Assembly (NCBI RefSeq): GCF_000213175.1
Contig: NW_009799102.1
Coordinates: forward strand, 1,325,309-1,389,308
Length of the DNA stretch: 64,000 bases
Source: Neurospora tetrasperma FGSC 2508
Lineage: Eukaryota; Ascomycota; Sordariomycetes; Sordariales; Sordariaceae
Direction: 5' to 3'
A program made the position numbers and the translations under genes. A model generated the notes under the pieces. The model saw nothing but the letters and a program-made list of their open reading frames with translations. It had not been told where the DNA came from and ran no database searches. Shown piece after piece: positions 1 to 12,544 of this stretch. How positions within the stretch are numbered: position 1 is the stretch's first letter; each line of letters starts with the position of its first letter.

Positions 1-1638
1 GCACTACCTGACCCTCGATAAGAAGATCTTCTCGCTGAACAAGGCCGGCCATCCTTCCCTTACCCGCCATCATCAGGACTTGATCAACCGTTATATGCGC
101 CTCAAGAACCACCCGTGGCTAATCCTGATTAATGTCGGTCCGTCGGCGGAAAGTCTCGTCGAGGCCCCCAGCAAGATGGAGGTTGACTTCCCTCCTTTGT
201 CCGAGGCTAGCAAGGCAGTCAAGGAGAACCGCAAGCCATATGCTCCTCCCTACAACGAGTACGTTGACTACATGAAGTATCTCGAGAGACACCAGCCCCC
301 TTACTCGGCCATGGAGACTGCTTCGCTCGTCAGCTTCCAGGACTGGCTCCAGTCCCCTCTCCAGCCGCTCTCGGACAATCTCGAGTCGGCCACGTATGAG
401 GTCTTTGAGGGCGATCCGGTCAAGTACGATCAGTACGAAAAGGCCGTGGCCGAGGCCATGCTCGAGTGGAAGAAGTACAACCGGCCCGTCTCCTCCGTAA
501 CCCCCGAGACGCCCGACGGCAAGGACCTAATTGTGGCCGTCGCCGGTGCCGGCCGCGGTCCCTTGGTCGCCCGCGTTCTCCGGGCCGCCGCATCCACCAA
601 CACTCCTATCCAGCTCTGGGCTTTGGAGAAGAACCAGAACGCCTACGTCTACCTCCTCCGCCGCAACAAGCGCGAGTGGAACAACTCGGTAACGGTGATC
701 AAGACTGACATGCGTGAATGGGAGGGTCCTCGCCTCGCGGCCAACCCCAACATTATCACCAAGCTTGACATCCTCGTGACCGAGCTCCTCGGTTCCTTCG
801 GCGACAACGAGCTTTCCCCGGAATGCCTCGACGGCATCCAGCGGCACATTGCCCGCCCGCACGGCATCTCCATCCCCTACTCGTATACCGCCCATCTCTC
901 CCCCATCGCGCACCCGCGCATCTTTGCCGATCTGTCCAACCGCGTCGTCAGCGACCCCAACGCCTTCGACATCCCCTGGGTGACACGCCTGTTTCAGCTC
1001 GCCTACGTTGCCCAAAAGGTGCCCAAGCACGGTCGGTTCCAGCAGGCCTGGGAGTTCGTGCACCCCGTCGAGGTGTCGCGGGCCGACGACTTTTCTGCCC
1101 AAAACGGGCGCGCGCGCAAGTATGTTACTCACGGCAGCGGCAGCATGTACGGCTCCAGCGGCATCAACGAGCATAATGCTCGGCACTGCCATTTGACGTT
1201 TGTCTGTCCCACGAGAGGTGTGATTCATGGTCTGGCGGGCTACTTTGAGAGCGTGCTGTATAAGCATCAGGAGGAGGGCAAGACGCCAGTGGAAATTAGT
1301 ATCTTGCCAGATCAGATTGATCGGAAGAGCAAGGACATGATTTCTTGGTTCCCGATTTTCTTCCCTCTTAGGGTGAGTTTTCTTTCTTGTGCTTGACTCA
1401 TCGCTCTTCACTCCTGCTTCGGTGACAATTACTGACCCGGTTCGACGATATACAGCAACCCCTCTACTTCCCTCAGGACACCGAGCTAGAAGTCAGCATG
1501 TGGCGCCAGACCGACGACACCAGGGTTTGGTACGAGTGGATGGTTGAAGTGTATGCTTGGGTGGGTCCCAAGACCCGTATCAAGGTTGGCGCTTCTGAGA
1601 TGCATAGCAGTCGTAAGGTTGCCTGTATCTTTGGTTAG
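1..1638 (+). CDS. skb1: Protein arginine N-methyltransferase PRMT5/Skb1 (5' end cut off by window)
   Basis: Type II arginine methyltransferase that symmetrically dimethylates arginines in Sm proteins, histones and other targets using S-adenosylmethionine. The reading frame is already open at base 2, so the N-terminal part lies outside the window. Exon <1-1372 is followed by an 83-nt intron (donor GTGAGT at 1373, acceptor ACAG ending 1455) and exon 1456-1638 with stop TAG. Visible motifs: the SAM-binding loop GAGRGPLV, the acidic post-I motif (LWALEKN), the double-E hallmark ELLGSFGDNELSPECLDG, and the C-terminal beta-barrel segments HGLAGYFESVLY and WFPIFFPLRQPLYFPQ. The last exon gives VWYEWMVEVYAW and ends ACIFG. 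All are typical of PRMT5 and distinguish it from type I PRMTs. The gene for SmF, a member of the Sm family that PRMT5 modifies, lies 0.9 kb away in tail-to-tail orientation; I treat this as coincidence. Family assignment is secure; the symbol follows S. pombe/Neurospora usage. Confidence 0.95.
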
Positions 1639-2544
1639 AAGAGAGGAAACGTAAAAACAGAGGTAACTAAGTACCAGTAGGTGGTGGGCAAGGCTGGCTA
1701 GGTCGGGTGTTAGGAGTGTGTATGCAGCTGGACTAAACGCTGCGAGGAAAAGGTCAAAAGTCTTGTTTTAGCGAAAGATAAAAAGTTTCGAATTCAAATA
1801 TTGGACGTAATGTTCATGATTGGGAGGCCGCGCGATGCGTATGATGATGGTGACTGTCTTTGCCTGTGTTCGTGTGATTGTGATCAAGTGGAAGTTGAGA
1901 CTAACAGAATTTCACGCCGCTCGTTCTCTTTTTTTAGTTGAAATAATACCTGTAAACCAGACGACATTTCCGCATGTCTAACTCATCCCGCCACTTCCTT
2001 TTTCTTTGCTCAGTAGATGATGTGTGGTCTTGACAGATTTTTGTTTCTTCCTTTCCTGTTAAGCTGAGTTGTTCCAACATCTTATTTTAGCCTTCGTCTT
2101 CAAGTAAAGGCCAGATGGCACATGCTCCTTTGACGGTCTTGCGCAGGAGATGCAACGAAGGTCTCTACCAGACAGAGAGACGCTCGGTACCCATCCATCC
2201 ACCGTTCACTCTCTCTTGAAGTAAATCCGCCCTTCCGTACCACTCTCCACACCATGCGCGCCCGATATGATCAGAGCTATTGTCCCACCTTTCGTGAAGC
2301 GCACTTTTATCATTGGGAAACGAGTTTTCGGCGAGCGGGTGGTTGTGGTTTGTGCTTCGGTTCGGCTCGGTTTGGTCGCCGGTAAAGTAGATCCATCTCT
2401 TCTTCTTTTTTCCTCCCAGGGTATTATAATCGGAACATCACGACCCTCCTCACACATTCCTCCTGTCTGTTCTGCAATTCGCGCCCTTCACCCTGCCCGC
2501 TAGGCTCTACTACCCTTTCATTTTCTCCTGGTGGCGAGAGAACT
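1639..2544. other. Intergenic, convergent 3' ends of skb1 and SmF
   Basis: The two flanking genes end towards each other here, so this stretch should hold both 3' UTRs and polyadenylation regions. It contains A/T-rich patches (for example around 1780-1800 and 1920-1950). Short open frames at 2206-2503 show no recognisable protein features. I see no RNA gene or repeat. Confidence 0.6.
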
Positions 2545-3106
2545 TCACTCTTCCATCTTGACGTCGCCACTTGTTTCCGCCTCGTCGGCCTTCTTGATGT
2601 AGAGAACGTTGTTACACCTGTTATTTAAGCCCATGATATTAGCATCCCAGCCAGTTTACACGTAATCTGTGTGAAAGCAGTAGCAGTGGGATATATCCAG
2701 CATGGACGTACCTGATCAGAACCTGCCCCAAGGCGCCCGTAAACTTGCGGTTGATGTACTCCTTTGTGTCGCTGAGCTGGATGTTCATGTAGCTGTCGAT
2801 GCTCTGTTGTTCACATGCAAACGCATTTTGTCAGCGTCTCTCTTTCTTTATCCTTCGTTCCTCCTTGGCCCTGCCTGTTGGTTTCCCCCTCCCCATCCCC
2901 TCTTCATCGCTTTCCATAACTGTGTATTCCAAAATCAAAGTACAGTGGCAAAGGGAAGGCTAGATGGGAAAAAAGACATTGGATTTAATTGTACGTACAA
3001 CAAGACGGCCAACATACTCCGTCTCTCCCCACTTCAAGCGAATCGTCACAAAGCTGTTGACGAGATCTTGGAGGAAGGGACGGGGGTTGACTGGGACAAA
3101 AGACAT
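2545..3106 (-). CDS. smf1: Small nuclear ribonucleoprotein F (SmF)
   Basis: Core Sm protein of the spliceosomal snRNPs; SmF joins the seven-membered Sm ring that encloses the U-rich site of U1, U2, U4 and U5 snRNAs. Three exons on the minus strand: 3106-2999, 2803-2712 and 2617-2545, all with GT-AG introns (195 nt and 94 nt), giving 90 residues. Protein features: N-terminus MSFVPVNPRPFLQDLVN, the Sm1 motif ending LKWGETEYVGRLVSIDSYMN, the Sm2 motif GALGQVLIRCNNVLYIK, and a short acidic tail ending KMEE. The motif SIDSYMNIQLSDTKEYI is close to SmF across eukaryotes and differs from LSm6. The length is normal for the family. Start chosen because it sits directly before the conserved SFVPVNPRPFL segment. 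Because it is split into small exons it is easy to miss. Confidence 0.93.
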
Positions 3107-3826
3107 GTTGTCGGTTTCGGTTCGAAGGGTTGGTTCTTAGTCAAGTGCGTGGCGCCTTGTGTGTATTCACAGGCTTGTTGTTCTTGTTGTTGTCGATGGG
3201 ACGGCTCGAAAGTTGGATTCGCGATTCGGCTTAGGTGCTAATGGAATTTTGTATTCGTCGGTTTTCTTGGGTTGGTCGGGTGGACGCGACAAGGTCGAGA
3301 TTACGGTTATGAAAAGTTGGGAAGAGAAATGGGATTGGCGTTGATGCTATGATGGAAGCTGCTCCAACTGGGACTGTGCCTCCAATGATGGACCTTTGCG
3401 GCGTTGGAGTAGCGCGACGATGGAAGTTCCTCTGTTACGAGGGACGTGTGGAGCCCTGACGCGATAAACTGATTGGACGGGACACTAAGCCTGCCCGGGT
3501 TGGGTGTATACAGGGTTAGGGTTGGTGGCTGTTGGTTAGAGGATACTCGATGTTGTTGACGACGACGATGATGAGCATCACCAAGACCTTTGTGGCGATC
3601 GTTCTACTTGTCTTCACTTAGATTCATAGCCAGGTGTATTATTCTTATCGGTCACTCGAGTCTCCTTGGTAATATCTCTCCCTGATGATTTTCCGATGCC
3701 CACCTACACCTTCAGGTCAAGACCCTCGAAGACGCCGATGTTTTGAAACGAAATGGAAGGGGACTGTTCAGGACCTGACAGGAAGTCATTTTGAATTGAT
3801 ATAGTCCCATACTGGGTGAAGATATT
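3107..3826. other. Promoter of SmF and 3' region of rtp1
   Basis: Upstream region of the SmF gene; the rtp1 stop codon marks its right edge. It contains scattered G/T-rich sequence but no open frame with recognisable features. A run of GACGACGACGATGATG near 3560 is a short simple repeat. Confidence 0.5.
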
Positions 3827-6800
3827 TTACTCAATCTCCTCAATCCTAGGTCTACCGCCAAACATCTCAACACCGCCACTACTTCCACCACTCTCACCAC
3901 CGCCATGGGAAACCGACCTCTCCGGATCAACTACCAACCCAGCCAGCTTCGTTAACCCACCACCACCAAACCCTCCCCCTCTCGCCTGACTCAACGACAC
4001 TTCATCCACTAAACTATTCGTCTTCCAATTCTCCAAGCTCTCCAGCACGTCCCGACAATACTCCCTGACCAAACCATCCTCATCCGTCTGCTCCACATAC
4101 CCCAAAATCGTCCTCAGCTGCTCCTGCGTCTCACTCCCAAACGCAATCCCCAACACCCTCCCCTCTTGCTTCGCCTCGTCCATGGCCTTGATAAAGCTCA
4201 TAATCAGCCTCACCGCCGCCCTCCTGAGTATCCCCTTCTCCAGCTGCCGTTCGACCTGCACAACATTAATGCACAGATCCACGCTGGCCATCGTCAACAC
4301 CGCCCCGACACCAGTAATATTCGTCTCGATGCAATTCGCCAGAATCGACAACGCAGAGGCACGAATCCTTACATCCTCTTCGCCCGTTTTGGAAGTACCA
4401 GACGACCACCCTTCCACAATCGCCTCCAAGATATCCAGCCTAGCCTGCTCCTCAGCAGAAATCGGATCCGCCATATCCGGCACGCTGCCGTCCCACGCGT
4501 CTTCGGCTTCTTTATGCTTCTGCTCCCGCGCCTTGGCCTCGCGCGCTTGGCGCGCCATGGTCTTGGGCCGATGCCCCCGGCGCGACGCCAGGCTGATCAG
4601 GGCTTCGCAAGTCATCTTTGCCAAGTCGCCGGTGAAAGTCTGGCCCAGTCGGTCGACGACTTGGAGTAGGGCCTCGCCGAAGCGGAGGCGGGCGTCGACG
4701 GTCGCCAGGGCGGATTCGCGCGGGTCGAGGTAGCGGTCGATCAGGTCGGTGAGGACGGCGCGCGAGTGAACGTTGGCTAGTTGGGTGTAGAGCTTGATGC
4801 AGCGGAGGTGGATGTAATCTTCTTCCGAAGAGTTGGGCTCGCAGAGAAGGGTGGCGAGCAGGACGAGGATGCCGGGGATGTCGAGAATGGGGGAGTGGGA
4901 GGTGATGAGGTTCGAGATGAGGTTGAGACCTTCGGAGCGGACGGGCGGGGGGGAATCGGGTTGGGTAATGTAGGAAATGGCGAGGGAGTAGGTCTTGCGG
5001 TCTTCAATTTGGCGGTCCGTGGGACCACCGGTTGTTGTGGTGGATGAGGATGAGTCGGCGGCTTCCAGGGCGTCGATTTCGTTGCGGTAGCGCAGGAGGA
5101 GGGTGAGGTTGGAAGCTGTTTTGGCGTTGTCGTTGTCGCCTGTTTTGGAGAGGGCTTCAAGGGAGGATTCAATGACACGAAGGACATCAGGGTCGACACG
5201 CTTCTTTTGGAAGCCGGGGACGGTGATGACCATGTTGAGGAGACTGAGGGCTACTCTGATCACTTCGTCCTCTCCGGCCTCTTCCGCGGTATCTTTGTTG
5301 GCTTCCGAGAGCACCTGGCTGACTAGCTCGAGGATGTGTTTGGGTTGCCCGGCGAGTTTCTCGGGGAACTTTTCCATCATGGCCAGGAGAAGCTTAACCT
5401 CGGTGAACTGGGCTATCGGGTCTTTCTCCTCCTCTTCCTCTTTGATAATCTGAATCCCGCTTTTTTTCTGGCCTCGGGCTGACTTGAGCCACCGCCCGAA
5501 GAGATCGAGGAATGCTGAGGAGACATCGGCCTCAGAAAACGTTGAATCAATCAACTCCAGCAGTTTGGGTATCTTTTGGTCGATTTCTGGAAGTGAAAGG
5601 CCGATGTATTGGTCCCCTGTCTTTTGCAGAGGACGATTGGTATCGACAATTTGAATCTCTCCTTGTTCGGTTTGCTTGTACACCCACTCGGGTTTCTTCT
5701 TGTCAAAGCCACCCACGTAACCCAGATTGTGGACGAGCGCTAAAAGAACAGGAGCAGAAGGTGAAAGCTTGAGGAAGATCTTGAGTAATTCTGAAGAGGG
5801 TTCCGTAATCTTTTCGCTCAACGGCTTCTCCGAGTTTGGCCAAGTAGTAAGTGCCCAAAGTGGCAGCAGTAAAGGGGAGAGAAGTCGCTTGCACAAGCCA
5901 GGATTCGGGTGTGAAACGACCAGTGCGTGTAGTCGTTGTAGTGCAGTTACTAGGTCCTTCTGCTTAACCAGGACCTTGTCCTTGCTTAGGTCAATCACCT
6001 CGTCATCATCACCTGTCTCTGTCTTGGGTAATCCTCCCGGGGGTGGCTTGATGTGATGTAACAGGGGCTCTGCAAGGTATTTCCAGCCGGCGGTGCCTTG
6101 ATCAGAGTTAGCATTCTGTCGCAGAAATATTTCGTTTTGCAACAAGGGGGTATACCTGGAGCACCAGAGACCTTGCGGCCCAGAATGCCGAATCCAATAA
6201 CATAGGCAACAACCTTTTTGAGCTCAGGCCCCTCTCCTCCATCCAGCAGCGCAAACAACTGCGGTGCGATACCCGAGTACCACTCTTCCGGAGTTACGGT
6301 AGAAGGTGGTGACGATAACAAGTTACTGGCCAACACGAGGGCCTCATGAGTGATGTTGGCGCCTCTCTTCTGCGGTACAGCGGCCTCGGACAGCTTGACG
6401 GTGCTGGCAGGATGTACAGCAAAGGCAAATTCCAGACTCGCCCTCACGCCATCCTCACGGAGAGGTATCAGCGTCAGGTATTCCCTGAGCTTGAGGCGCA
6501 ACCAGTCGGGGGTGTTGCCGGGCCTGATGAGGATGTTCAGAGAGGCCAGCAATGACAGTGTCTTGGTCCTGTAGTCACAGGTCAGACTGAGGCGGACACC
6601 TTGGGGCTAAAAGGTGAGGAGGCTTGCCTTTCAATGAGAGCCTCGAAATCACGAACAGCTTGCGCCCGCGCTTGCGAGTCACCCCTTGAGTCCGGGTTGA
6701 ATGCTTTCCCACCGAGATCCATGATCTCCTCCATCAGCTTCTGGCGTGCAGTCTTTTCTGTCTTCTTCTTGTCGCCGCCCCCCATGGCCTGCTTGAGCGC

Positions 6801-6842
6801 CTCGAGCTCTTCGGGGCTGGGGTCTAGATTAGGATCCGCCAT
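3827..6842 (-). CDS. rtp1: Rtp1/Tango6-type RNA polymerase II assembly and nuclear import factor
   Basis: Likely orthologue of yeast Rtp1 and animal Tango6, HEAT-repeat proteins needed to assemble and import RNA polymerase II. Exons on the minus strand: 6842-6628, 6568-6156 and 6096-3827, both introns 59 nt, giving 965 residues. The first intron uses a GC donor (AAAG/GCAAGC) with acceptor CTACAG; no GT donor near this acceptor keeps the frame. The second is GT-AG (GTATAC, acceptor TCAAG). The protein starts MADPNLDPSPEELEALKQAM, is helical and leucine-rich throughout, and near its C-terminus has RASALSILANCIETN and RRAAVRLIMSFIKAMDEA, resembling the conserved RTP1_C domains. The tail is glycine-rich. 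The central part (about residues 210-700) diverges quickly, as usual for this family. The divergent C-terminal domain is the main basis for the name; general HEAT-repeat proteins are the alternative. Confidence 0.8.
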
Positions 6843-7386
6843 CGTGACGAGTCTCGATTATTATCACCGGGAAATAAAGGTGAGAGACCGTCCTTCTTCA
6901 GGCTGAGAGAGGTGAGGATGCCAACAACGGAAGTTGAGGACGTTGATTGATTAATCAGCACTTGAATCGGGAGTGCGCCTCTTTGAATTCGTGATATTGA
7001 GATGTCAACAGACTACCTATCTAGGGATATAATTGTAGTGTAGCATGAAACGGGGCCATCCCAAAATGAACCTGATCGATGTGAGTGATCTGCCTGGAGA
7101 CCTGAGCGAGTTCAAGGCTTCGTCGCCGTGGCGAGGCGTGGAAGGTGAAAGAAGATTGGCCAATCAATTGTTAAACGTACAGTGAAGTGCACCCAGAGTG
7201 CAGGTGCTCACAGTGGGTCATCCTTACCTCAGAGACGCACGGTGCACATTGGGGCAGGTGCACCTACAGCGCGTTGCCAGTGCGTGGTGTCACACTACCA
7301 CAACGCGTCTTCCCAACGTTCCCCTCTTCTTCTCTTCTTTCAACCAAATAAGTCAACAACACCTTCGACCTCCAACGCCCAACCAT

Positions 7387-7608
7387 ATGGATCCTCGCAA
7401 TGCCCGAATGGGCCCAACCACAAGTCGGTCTCTGTTTCGATCCTTGGAAACTCACCCGAAATACAGTCAGAAGTCAAGCCTGTCGAGTTACACAGTCAAA
7501 ACGCGCTGGCCCGAACGACGACGACAGCCATTCCCATCGAGTCTTTCAGCCCTCTCGCTCAGAGCACGGCGCCTCCCCCACAGTTCTCCGATTCCAGTTT
7601 TCCCGTAA
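7387..7608 (+). CDS. Possible small protein or first exon, unknown function
   Basis: A 73-codon open frame starting MDPRNARMGPTTSRSLFRSL, rich in Arg and Ser. The only support is its leader: a CT-rich tract followed by CAACAACACC and CCAACGCCCAACCAT directly before the ATG, the style seen at confirmed genes in this window. I recognise no domain. It could be a short upstream frame or the first exon of a spliced gene whose later exons I cannot define. An overlapping frame starting at 7400 is open for 120 codons, which weakens the case for either. Confidence 0.2.
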   Translation: MDPRNARMGPTTSRSLFRSLETHPKYSQKSSLSSYTVKTRWPERRRQPFPSSLSALSLRARRLPHSSPIPVFP

Positions 7609-9025
7609 AGGAATGTCCTTGGTGGCCGCTCAGGTGTTCGGTTCTTCCGCAGTACGTCGCAGCTTCGAGTCCTGTATCAGGAGCCTTCTCAAGCTTTGCC
7701 GCGCATGGGATTACTGCGGATTTCGGGGTTTTTTTTCCCACCTTTTCCGGCGCCTAGAGTGAACTGGTCTCGGAACTTAACCCTAAGTATACACTGGTCA
7801 CATCCCAAGTCTTGCGCGCTTCGGCAGTCAAATCTACCTTACGCCTTCTACGTCTGCGTCATCGTGTGTTTGCCTTCGGGGTCTATGGCGCCGCTGAAAA
7901 GTTGCGTCCTCTAGGCTCTTGGTATTCTACTGGGTGACAAGGGCTGACCGGCAAGGGGAGAAGTTTCCAGTCATCTTGTGCCACTTCGGTGCGCAGATGG
8001 GCGAGGTGTCCGGTCCCATGAGTCAAAAGCTGGTAAGAACCTCTGGCCTGAGGTCGCTCGTCAGGACTGGACCACTGGACGCAGCACTCTGGTCACCATA
8101 GCGGGTTGTTCTGCACATGTCCCGTGGCTAGGTATACCGCGTTGGGGTAAGACACATTTGGGTGCCCTGCCATGCCTGTCATCCAGAAGTTCTTTCTGGC
8201 TCTGACTCGTGGGGCTTTGCGTTCGCAACGCATGCTCTGTGGAGTGACGAGGGGAGAGCGAAGACATGGCTACATACGATCACATCCCTCATTTCATCTT
8301 TCGGGTCTTCAGCTTGCCTCGCCTGAATCACTGCACTCGTGTGGTGAGCGGGGGCTGCATGACTACAAACGGAAATGTGGGGAAGGATTTTTTCATGCCT
8401 GTCTGTCGCGCTCTCTGCACCCTCCGATCTCTGTCTTGTATCGCATGCGCAGGAGCGGATACCCACTTGTACGTCTTCCTCCCGGATAACCTCCACCGAC
8501 TATGTGGAACCGCGTTCGGCAACATACCGTCAACGTGTCATTGGCTTGTGTGTCATTGAGATCCCCGGCCAGGCGCATTAACCGATTTGCACGTATGGCT
8601 TCGTCCTACGTCGTGATTTGGACGCCAGAACCATGTTTGTTCAAATCTTCGGTCCGCAAGGAGAGAAGCTCTTTGGCAAACACCTTCCTTTCGACTGGGG
8701 TGCGCTGAAAAGTTCACTTCCGGGAGAGAGATGATAGCACGGTTTTTGAGGACGCATTTTGTCCGTGCGGTAATGCCCTCCTTTACACTTTCTCGCATGG
8801 TGCGGGAGTGTGGAGAGGAAACAAAAGCTAGTCTCAGTTGGCAGTGTTCTACACACGGAAAGACTCGTGGGACGGCTATCTCGACGATTCGGCTATCGAT
8901 TTGGCTGCCGACACTTGACGACTACTATGTTAATGACGGTGCGGTTTCTTATGGAGGGCTAAACAAGTCCGCCATGACTTGCTGGTTTGGACTGTGAGAG
9001 TGGTGGTTGGGTGTCTCAAGTATCC

Positions 9026-9067
9026 TCTGGGGGTGTCCGTGTCCGTTCTGGGGGTGTCCGTGTCCGT
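9026..9067. repeat. Two perfect 21-bp tandem copies
   Basis: Unit TCTGGGGGTGTCCGTGTCCGT is present twice in a row without a mismatch, followed by a partial third start. Inside each unit GTGTCC/GTGTCC is itself repeated. The unit length is a multiple of three, so the minus-strand open frame through it shows a seven-residue peptide repeat (TDTDTPR). Confidence 0.85.
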
Positions 9068-12000
9068 TCCGGGGGAAGAAGGGTGTTTCTGGGCCAAACT
9101 CGTTGAAAACCAATGCTTTTGCAGCCCTTGGATTTCGGGGGATGGTAGTTGTGGATTTCTAGGGAAGAGAACCAAAGGTCGGGACCCATCTTGAGTTGGA
9201 GTCAAAGTTTCGTACTTGTCTGGCCTTCGGACCCCCTCTTTCTTGGTCTTCACTCCTGGCCTAGTCTGTGTCCTTGCGGAGGTTGGCTTTGCTGTTTGAG
9301 GTTTTGGTCCTTTAGGACAGGGGACTGCCTTCCTGGAAAGTGGTCTCCGGTTGTTCCTCGTTCCTGGAAGATGGCGGGAGGAACAACCCCTCACATTTTT
9401 TAGAGGATAAGTCTCCCTCCACTTACATGCTCCGGTTTTCGGTGCCATTCACATGGTCCGATGCTGACGTTCAAGTATAGGTATCCTAAACTCAAAATTG
9501 CAGAAGTGTGACCGGTGTCGAACGCCGCATTGCCAAAGTGCCAAGTTCTTTTCTTTCCATCCGCACCGTGATTTTCAGCAAACGTCTGTGCGACACCGGG
9601 TGATATCGAGGTGCGATGGGTGGGCTGTCCGCCGGTGTATCCAAGGAATGCCGGGCGTTTCGACATTGTCCGGGATGTTGGGCATAACAGGCCGTAAGTG
9701 TCGATCGGTAAGGTGAGGTACCTATCCCACTACCGGTGTGGCATAGCGTGATAGCCTTGCTTGCTTGCCTGCCTATGCACCACAGTAGCATCCTTGGTCG
9801 GTTGCCTCGTGCATTATCACATCATGTCCAGATACCGTCTTGCCTTTTGTCCCCGACGTCTCCGTGGTTGTTCCATGTCGAAGACGGTCGAGGGAGATGA
9901 TAATGGTTCGATGTTTCAACCCAACGGCCCCATTGGGAAGGGAGGGAAAGGCCATGCTGTTACATCCTTGTAAGGTTGTTTGGTGGGGTTACCGGGGTGT
10001 GACTGGACTCGTCGAGGTTACCGTGTTCCCATTCCGTCTTTGTTCTACGGTTTGATATGCAGCTTTGATGACGCAGTTTGGGAGATGAAGCCAGAACTGA
10101 ACATGGAAGCTTTCGTGCCTCGTGTTCAGCCTGCACTAACCCATCAAACTCCGCTAACGTCGGGCCAGCGAAGCTTCGAAACAGCGACTGCCTAGTTTCG
10201 CTGAACGTCCTGAGACTAATTCTCAGCTGATTCCATTACGGGCGGAAACCAATGAGTCTTTTCTCGCTTTCTTCCGAGCTTCCAAGCCACTAGTGTCAAC
10301 CTCCAAGAACGTGCTAAACATTGCCCGGAAAATGCCGAAATCGTTCCCCTTTCCCATTTTGTTTAGCTTCCTCCGTCAACATGTGTTTTAGTGTAGTGTA
10401 CTTCGCACTGCTACTATTTTAGGCAAACAACGCTAAGCTTTAGTGCTCAAACAGTGTTACATGGTTCTAAAGATTTTCCATGTCTCGGCGGAGCATCCGA
10501 TCCATCACGACCCGACCTCCCGACCTAGGTATGTAGTTCGCAGACGAAGGCCGGATGCCCAAACGGTCTGATCTTCTCTAGGTTCGTTTCAAAAGAAAAA
10601 GGGTCAGTCAGGTATTGACGGGTTCATGCAAAAGATAAAATGGCCGTAATTCTGTTTCGGGTCACAAGAGCTTGGGAGTTGTGGCCAAAGCGGGGAATAA
10701 AAGATGAAGCGGCTCTGCGTTCCATGCTAGTTCTTCACGATCCACGCTCGTTTGTTGAGGATCAACGTTTGTTCTTCATGATGTGTCTTTGAGGGTTTGT
10801 AGGCGAAGGTAGTTAATTGTGGATGTTATTAGTTAGACGTCAGACATCGACAGGAGGCATGGTAGGTATCATACTGGTGTAGGACATCTAGGTTGGTATA
10901 GTTTGTAAAAATGCTTCTCACTGAGAAACGAACAACCACAAGAAAAAAAAAAGGAGAAAAAAAAAAAAAAAGGGAAAAAAAACGGAGGGTAACTAGTACT
11001 GTGAACTAAAGCAACATCATCGGCACAATCGGCCGGCACAACGGCACAAGACGAGACGGCACGGTGTTGAACGTGGAGCGGCTTGTTGGTTTCATTTGTA
11101 TTTTTTTTCTCCCCATTCCACTCGGCTTCTTCTGGGTCCATTCTCTCTCTTCAAAATATTTTGACAAATAGTCAAAGCAAAACAATGAGCACTTAGTTGG
11201 AAGAAAGGAGGGAGGAGGGACTCAAGGGAGCCAGTAAGACACGTCAGTCATTCAGCACTCAATTACTTACTTTACTGTTTGTGTAGCTTGAGGTGCCCGG
11301 TTCCGTCCTTTACCAAGAATATTTGGTATTCGGTACGCACTGTGTTTGCAGCTTGATGCTTACTAGTTATTGGTCTTGACCGTTGGATCATCCAACGTCC
11401 TGACAATTTCCTTTCCGTCTTTTTTCATTCTTTCGTTCTTTGTCATGGGCTCTCTTTTTTTTTTTTTTTTTTTCTTTCCTTCGTCGACGTCGATTGTTCT
11501 TGACTGTGTGCATACGTACCTAGAGGGCTCGTTCCTCGTATCAGTATACTTGACTTGAAGCGGTTTTATTGATCACCATCCGCCGGTTTGGCTACCATCG
11601 TAGGCCGCGCGGTGTCTTGTCTCATATCTTTCACTTAATTTGATTTCATTGCGAAGTTTTCTAGGTAGGTGCATTAGAGGTTCGTAACACCTTCCAGATT
11701 GTTACGAGCATGGGTATGGTCAAAGACATGTGAACGAGATCAAATGCAAGTAAGAGAACAAGCAAAATCGCTTGTGTACTGTACAGGAAGGGAGGAATGC
11801 ACATCGTACAGTATCGCATCTGTCTGTCAATGCGGACAACAACAGCGTTACATCAGCAAAGAAACTCCCCCATCGTCGTAGTAGAATGGAGTGTACTTGT
11901 TTCGGTAATCGCCATCGGATAATAACAAGCAGGGGGGGAGAGTCCACCGGTACGTAGTATACACGCAACAGTTTTGTGCTGAATGTTACAAACATGTGGA

Positions 12001-12544
12001 TGTGAATGTGGGTGGGTGGGATTCTAGACGCCGGTCCTGTTTCCCGATGAAGCCGTTCCTTGTCGAATTTTCTTATGCGTTGTCATTCTTAAGGTGTCTG
12101 CCTGTTCAGGTTTGACCATAACAGCTAGGTAGTAAGTAGTTATAAATGGTCAGTTATAAAGGGTAACTGCGTGCCGTGGGCGAGGTTGCATGCATTCGTG
12201 GCATGGTTCGGTGAGTGAAGATTTTATGCACAAGATAGTAATTGATACACGTTAAGTCTGTGTGCTGCTGCTCAAAAGAGTAATGAAATCGCAAGAAGTA
12301 ACCCAATGCCCTTTGAAAATCTGTACGTATGGGGGGTATCAAAACAGCAATCTCATGGAGCCTAAAACACGCCGGTATCCGAGTCCTTCCTTTCCCCCGT
12401 CTCAATCAATTTATTCGAGCCAATATTTTCCCGTGTCGAATCTCTAGCACAAAAAGGCAACCGGTATGTAAAACGTGATAACCTATAGGATATTTCTGTC
12501 CATCATTATGTTTCTGCGTATCTGGCGATGCCTCCTCTTTCTGT

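Larger units (their letters stand above)
6843..12544. other. 5.7 kb gene-poor region upstream of rtp1
   Basis: No recognisable gene. The first few hundred bases are the rtp1 promoter. Around 7300-7386 there is a CT-rich then CAACAACACC-rich stretch ending at an ATG, which resembles a Neurospora 5' leader (see the low-confidence CDS at 7387). From about 7760 to 10850 all frames are short or without family features. A 172-codon open frame on the minus strand (9448-8930) contains the 21-bp tandem repeat as TDTDTPR units but no known domain. Long A and T homopolymer runs lie at about 10940-10980 and 11455-11475. The last kilobase is the 3' side of the Cys-rich gene. Confidence 0.5.

Noticed and set aside
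527-1411. 294-codon minus-strand frame inside skb1
   Set aside because: Antisense shadow of a conserved coding exon.
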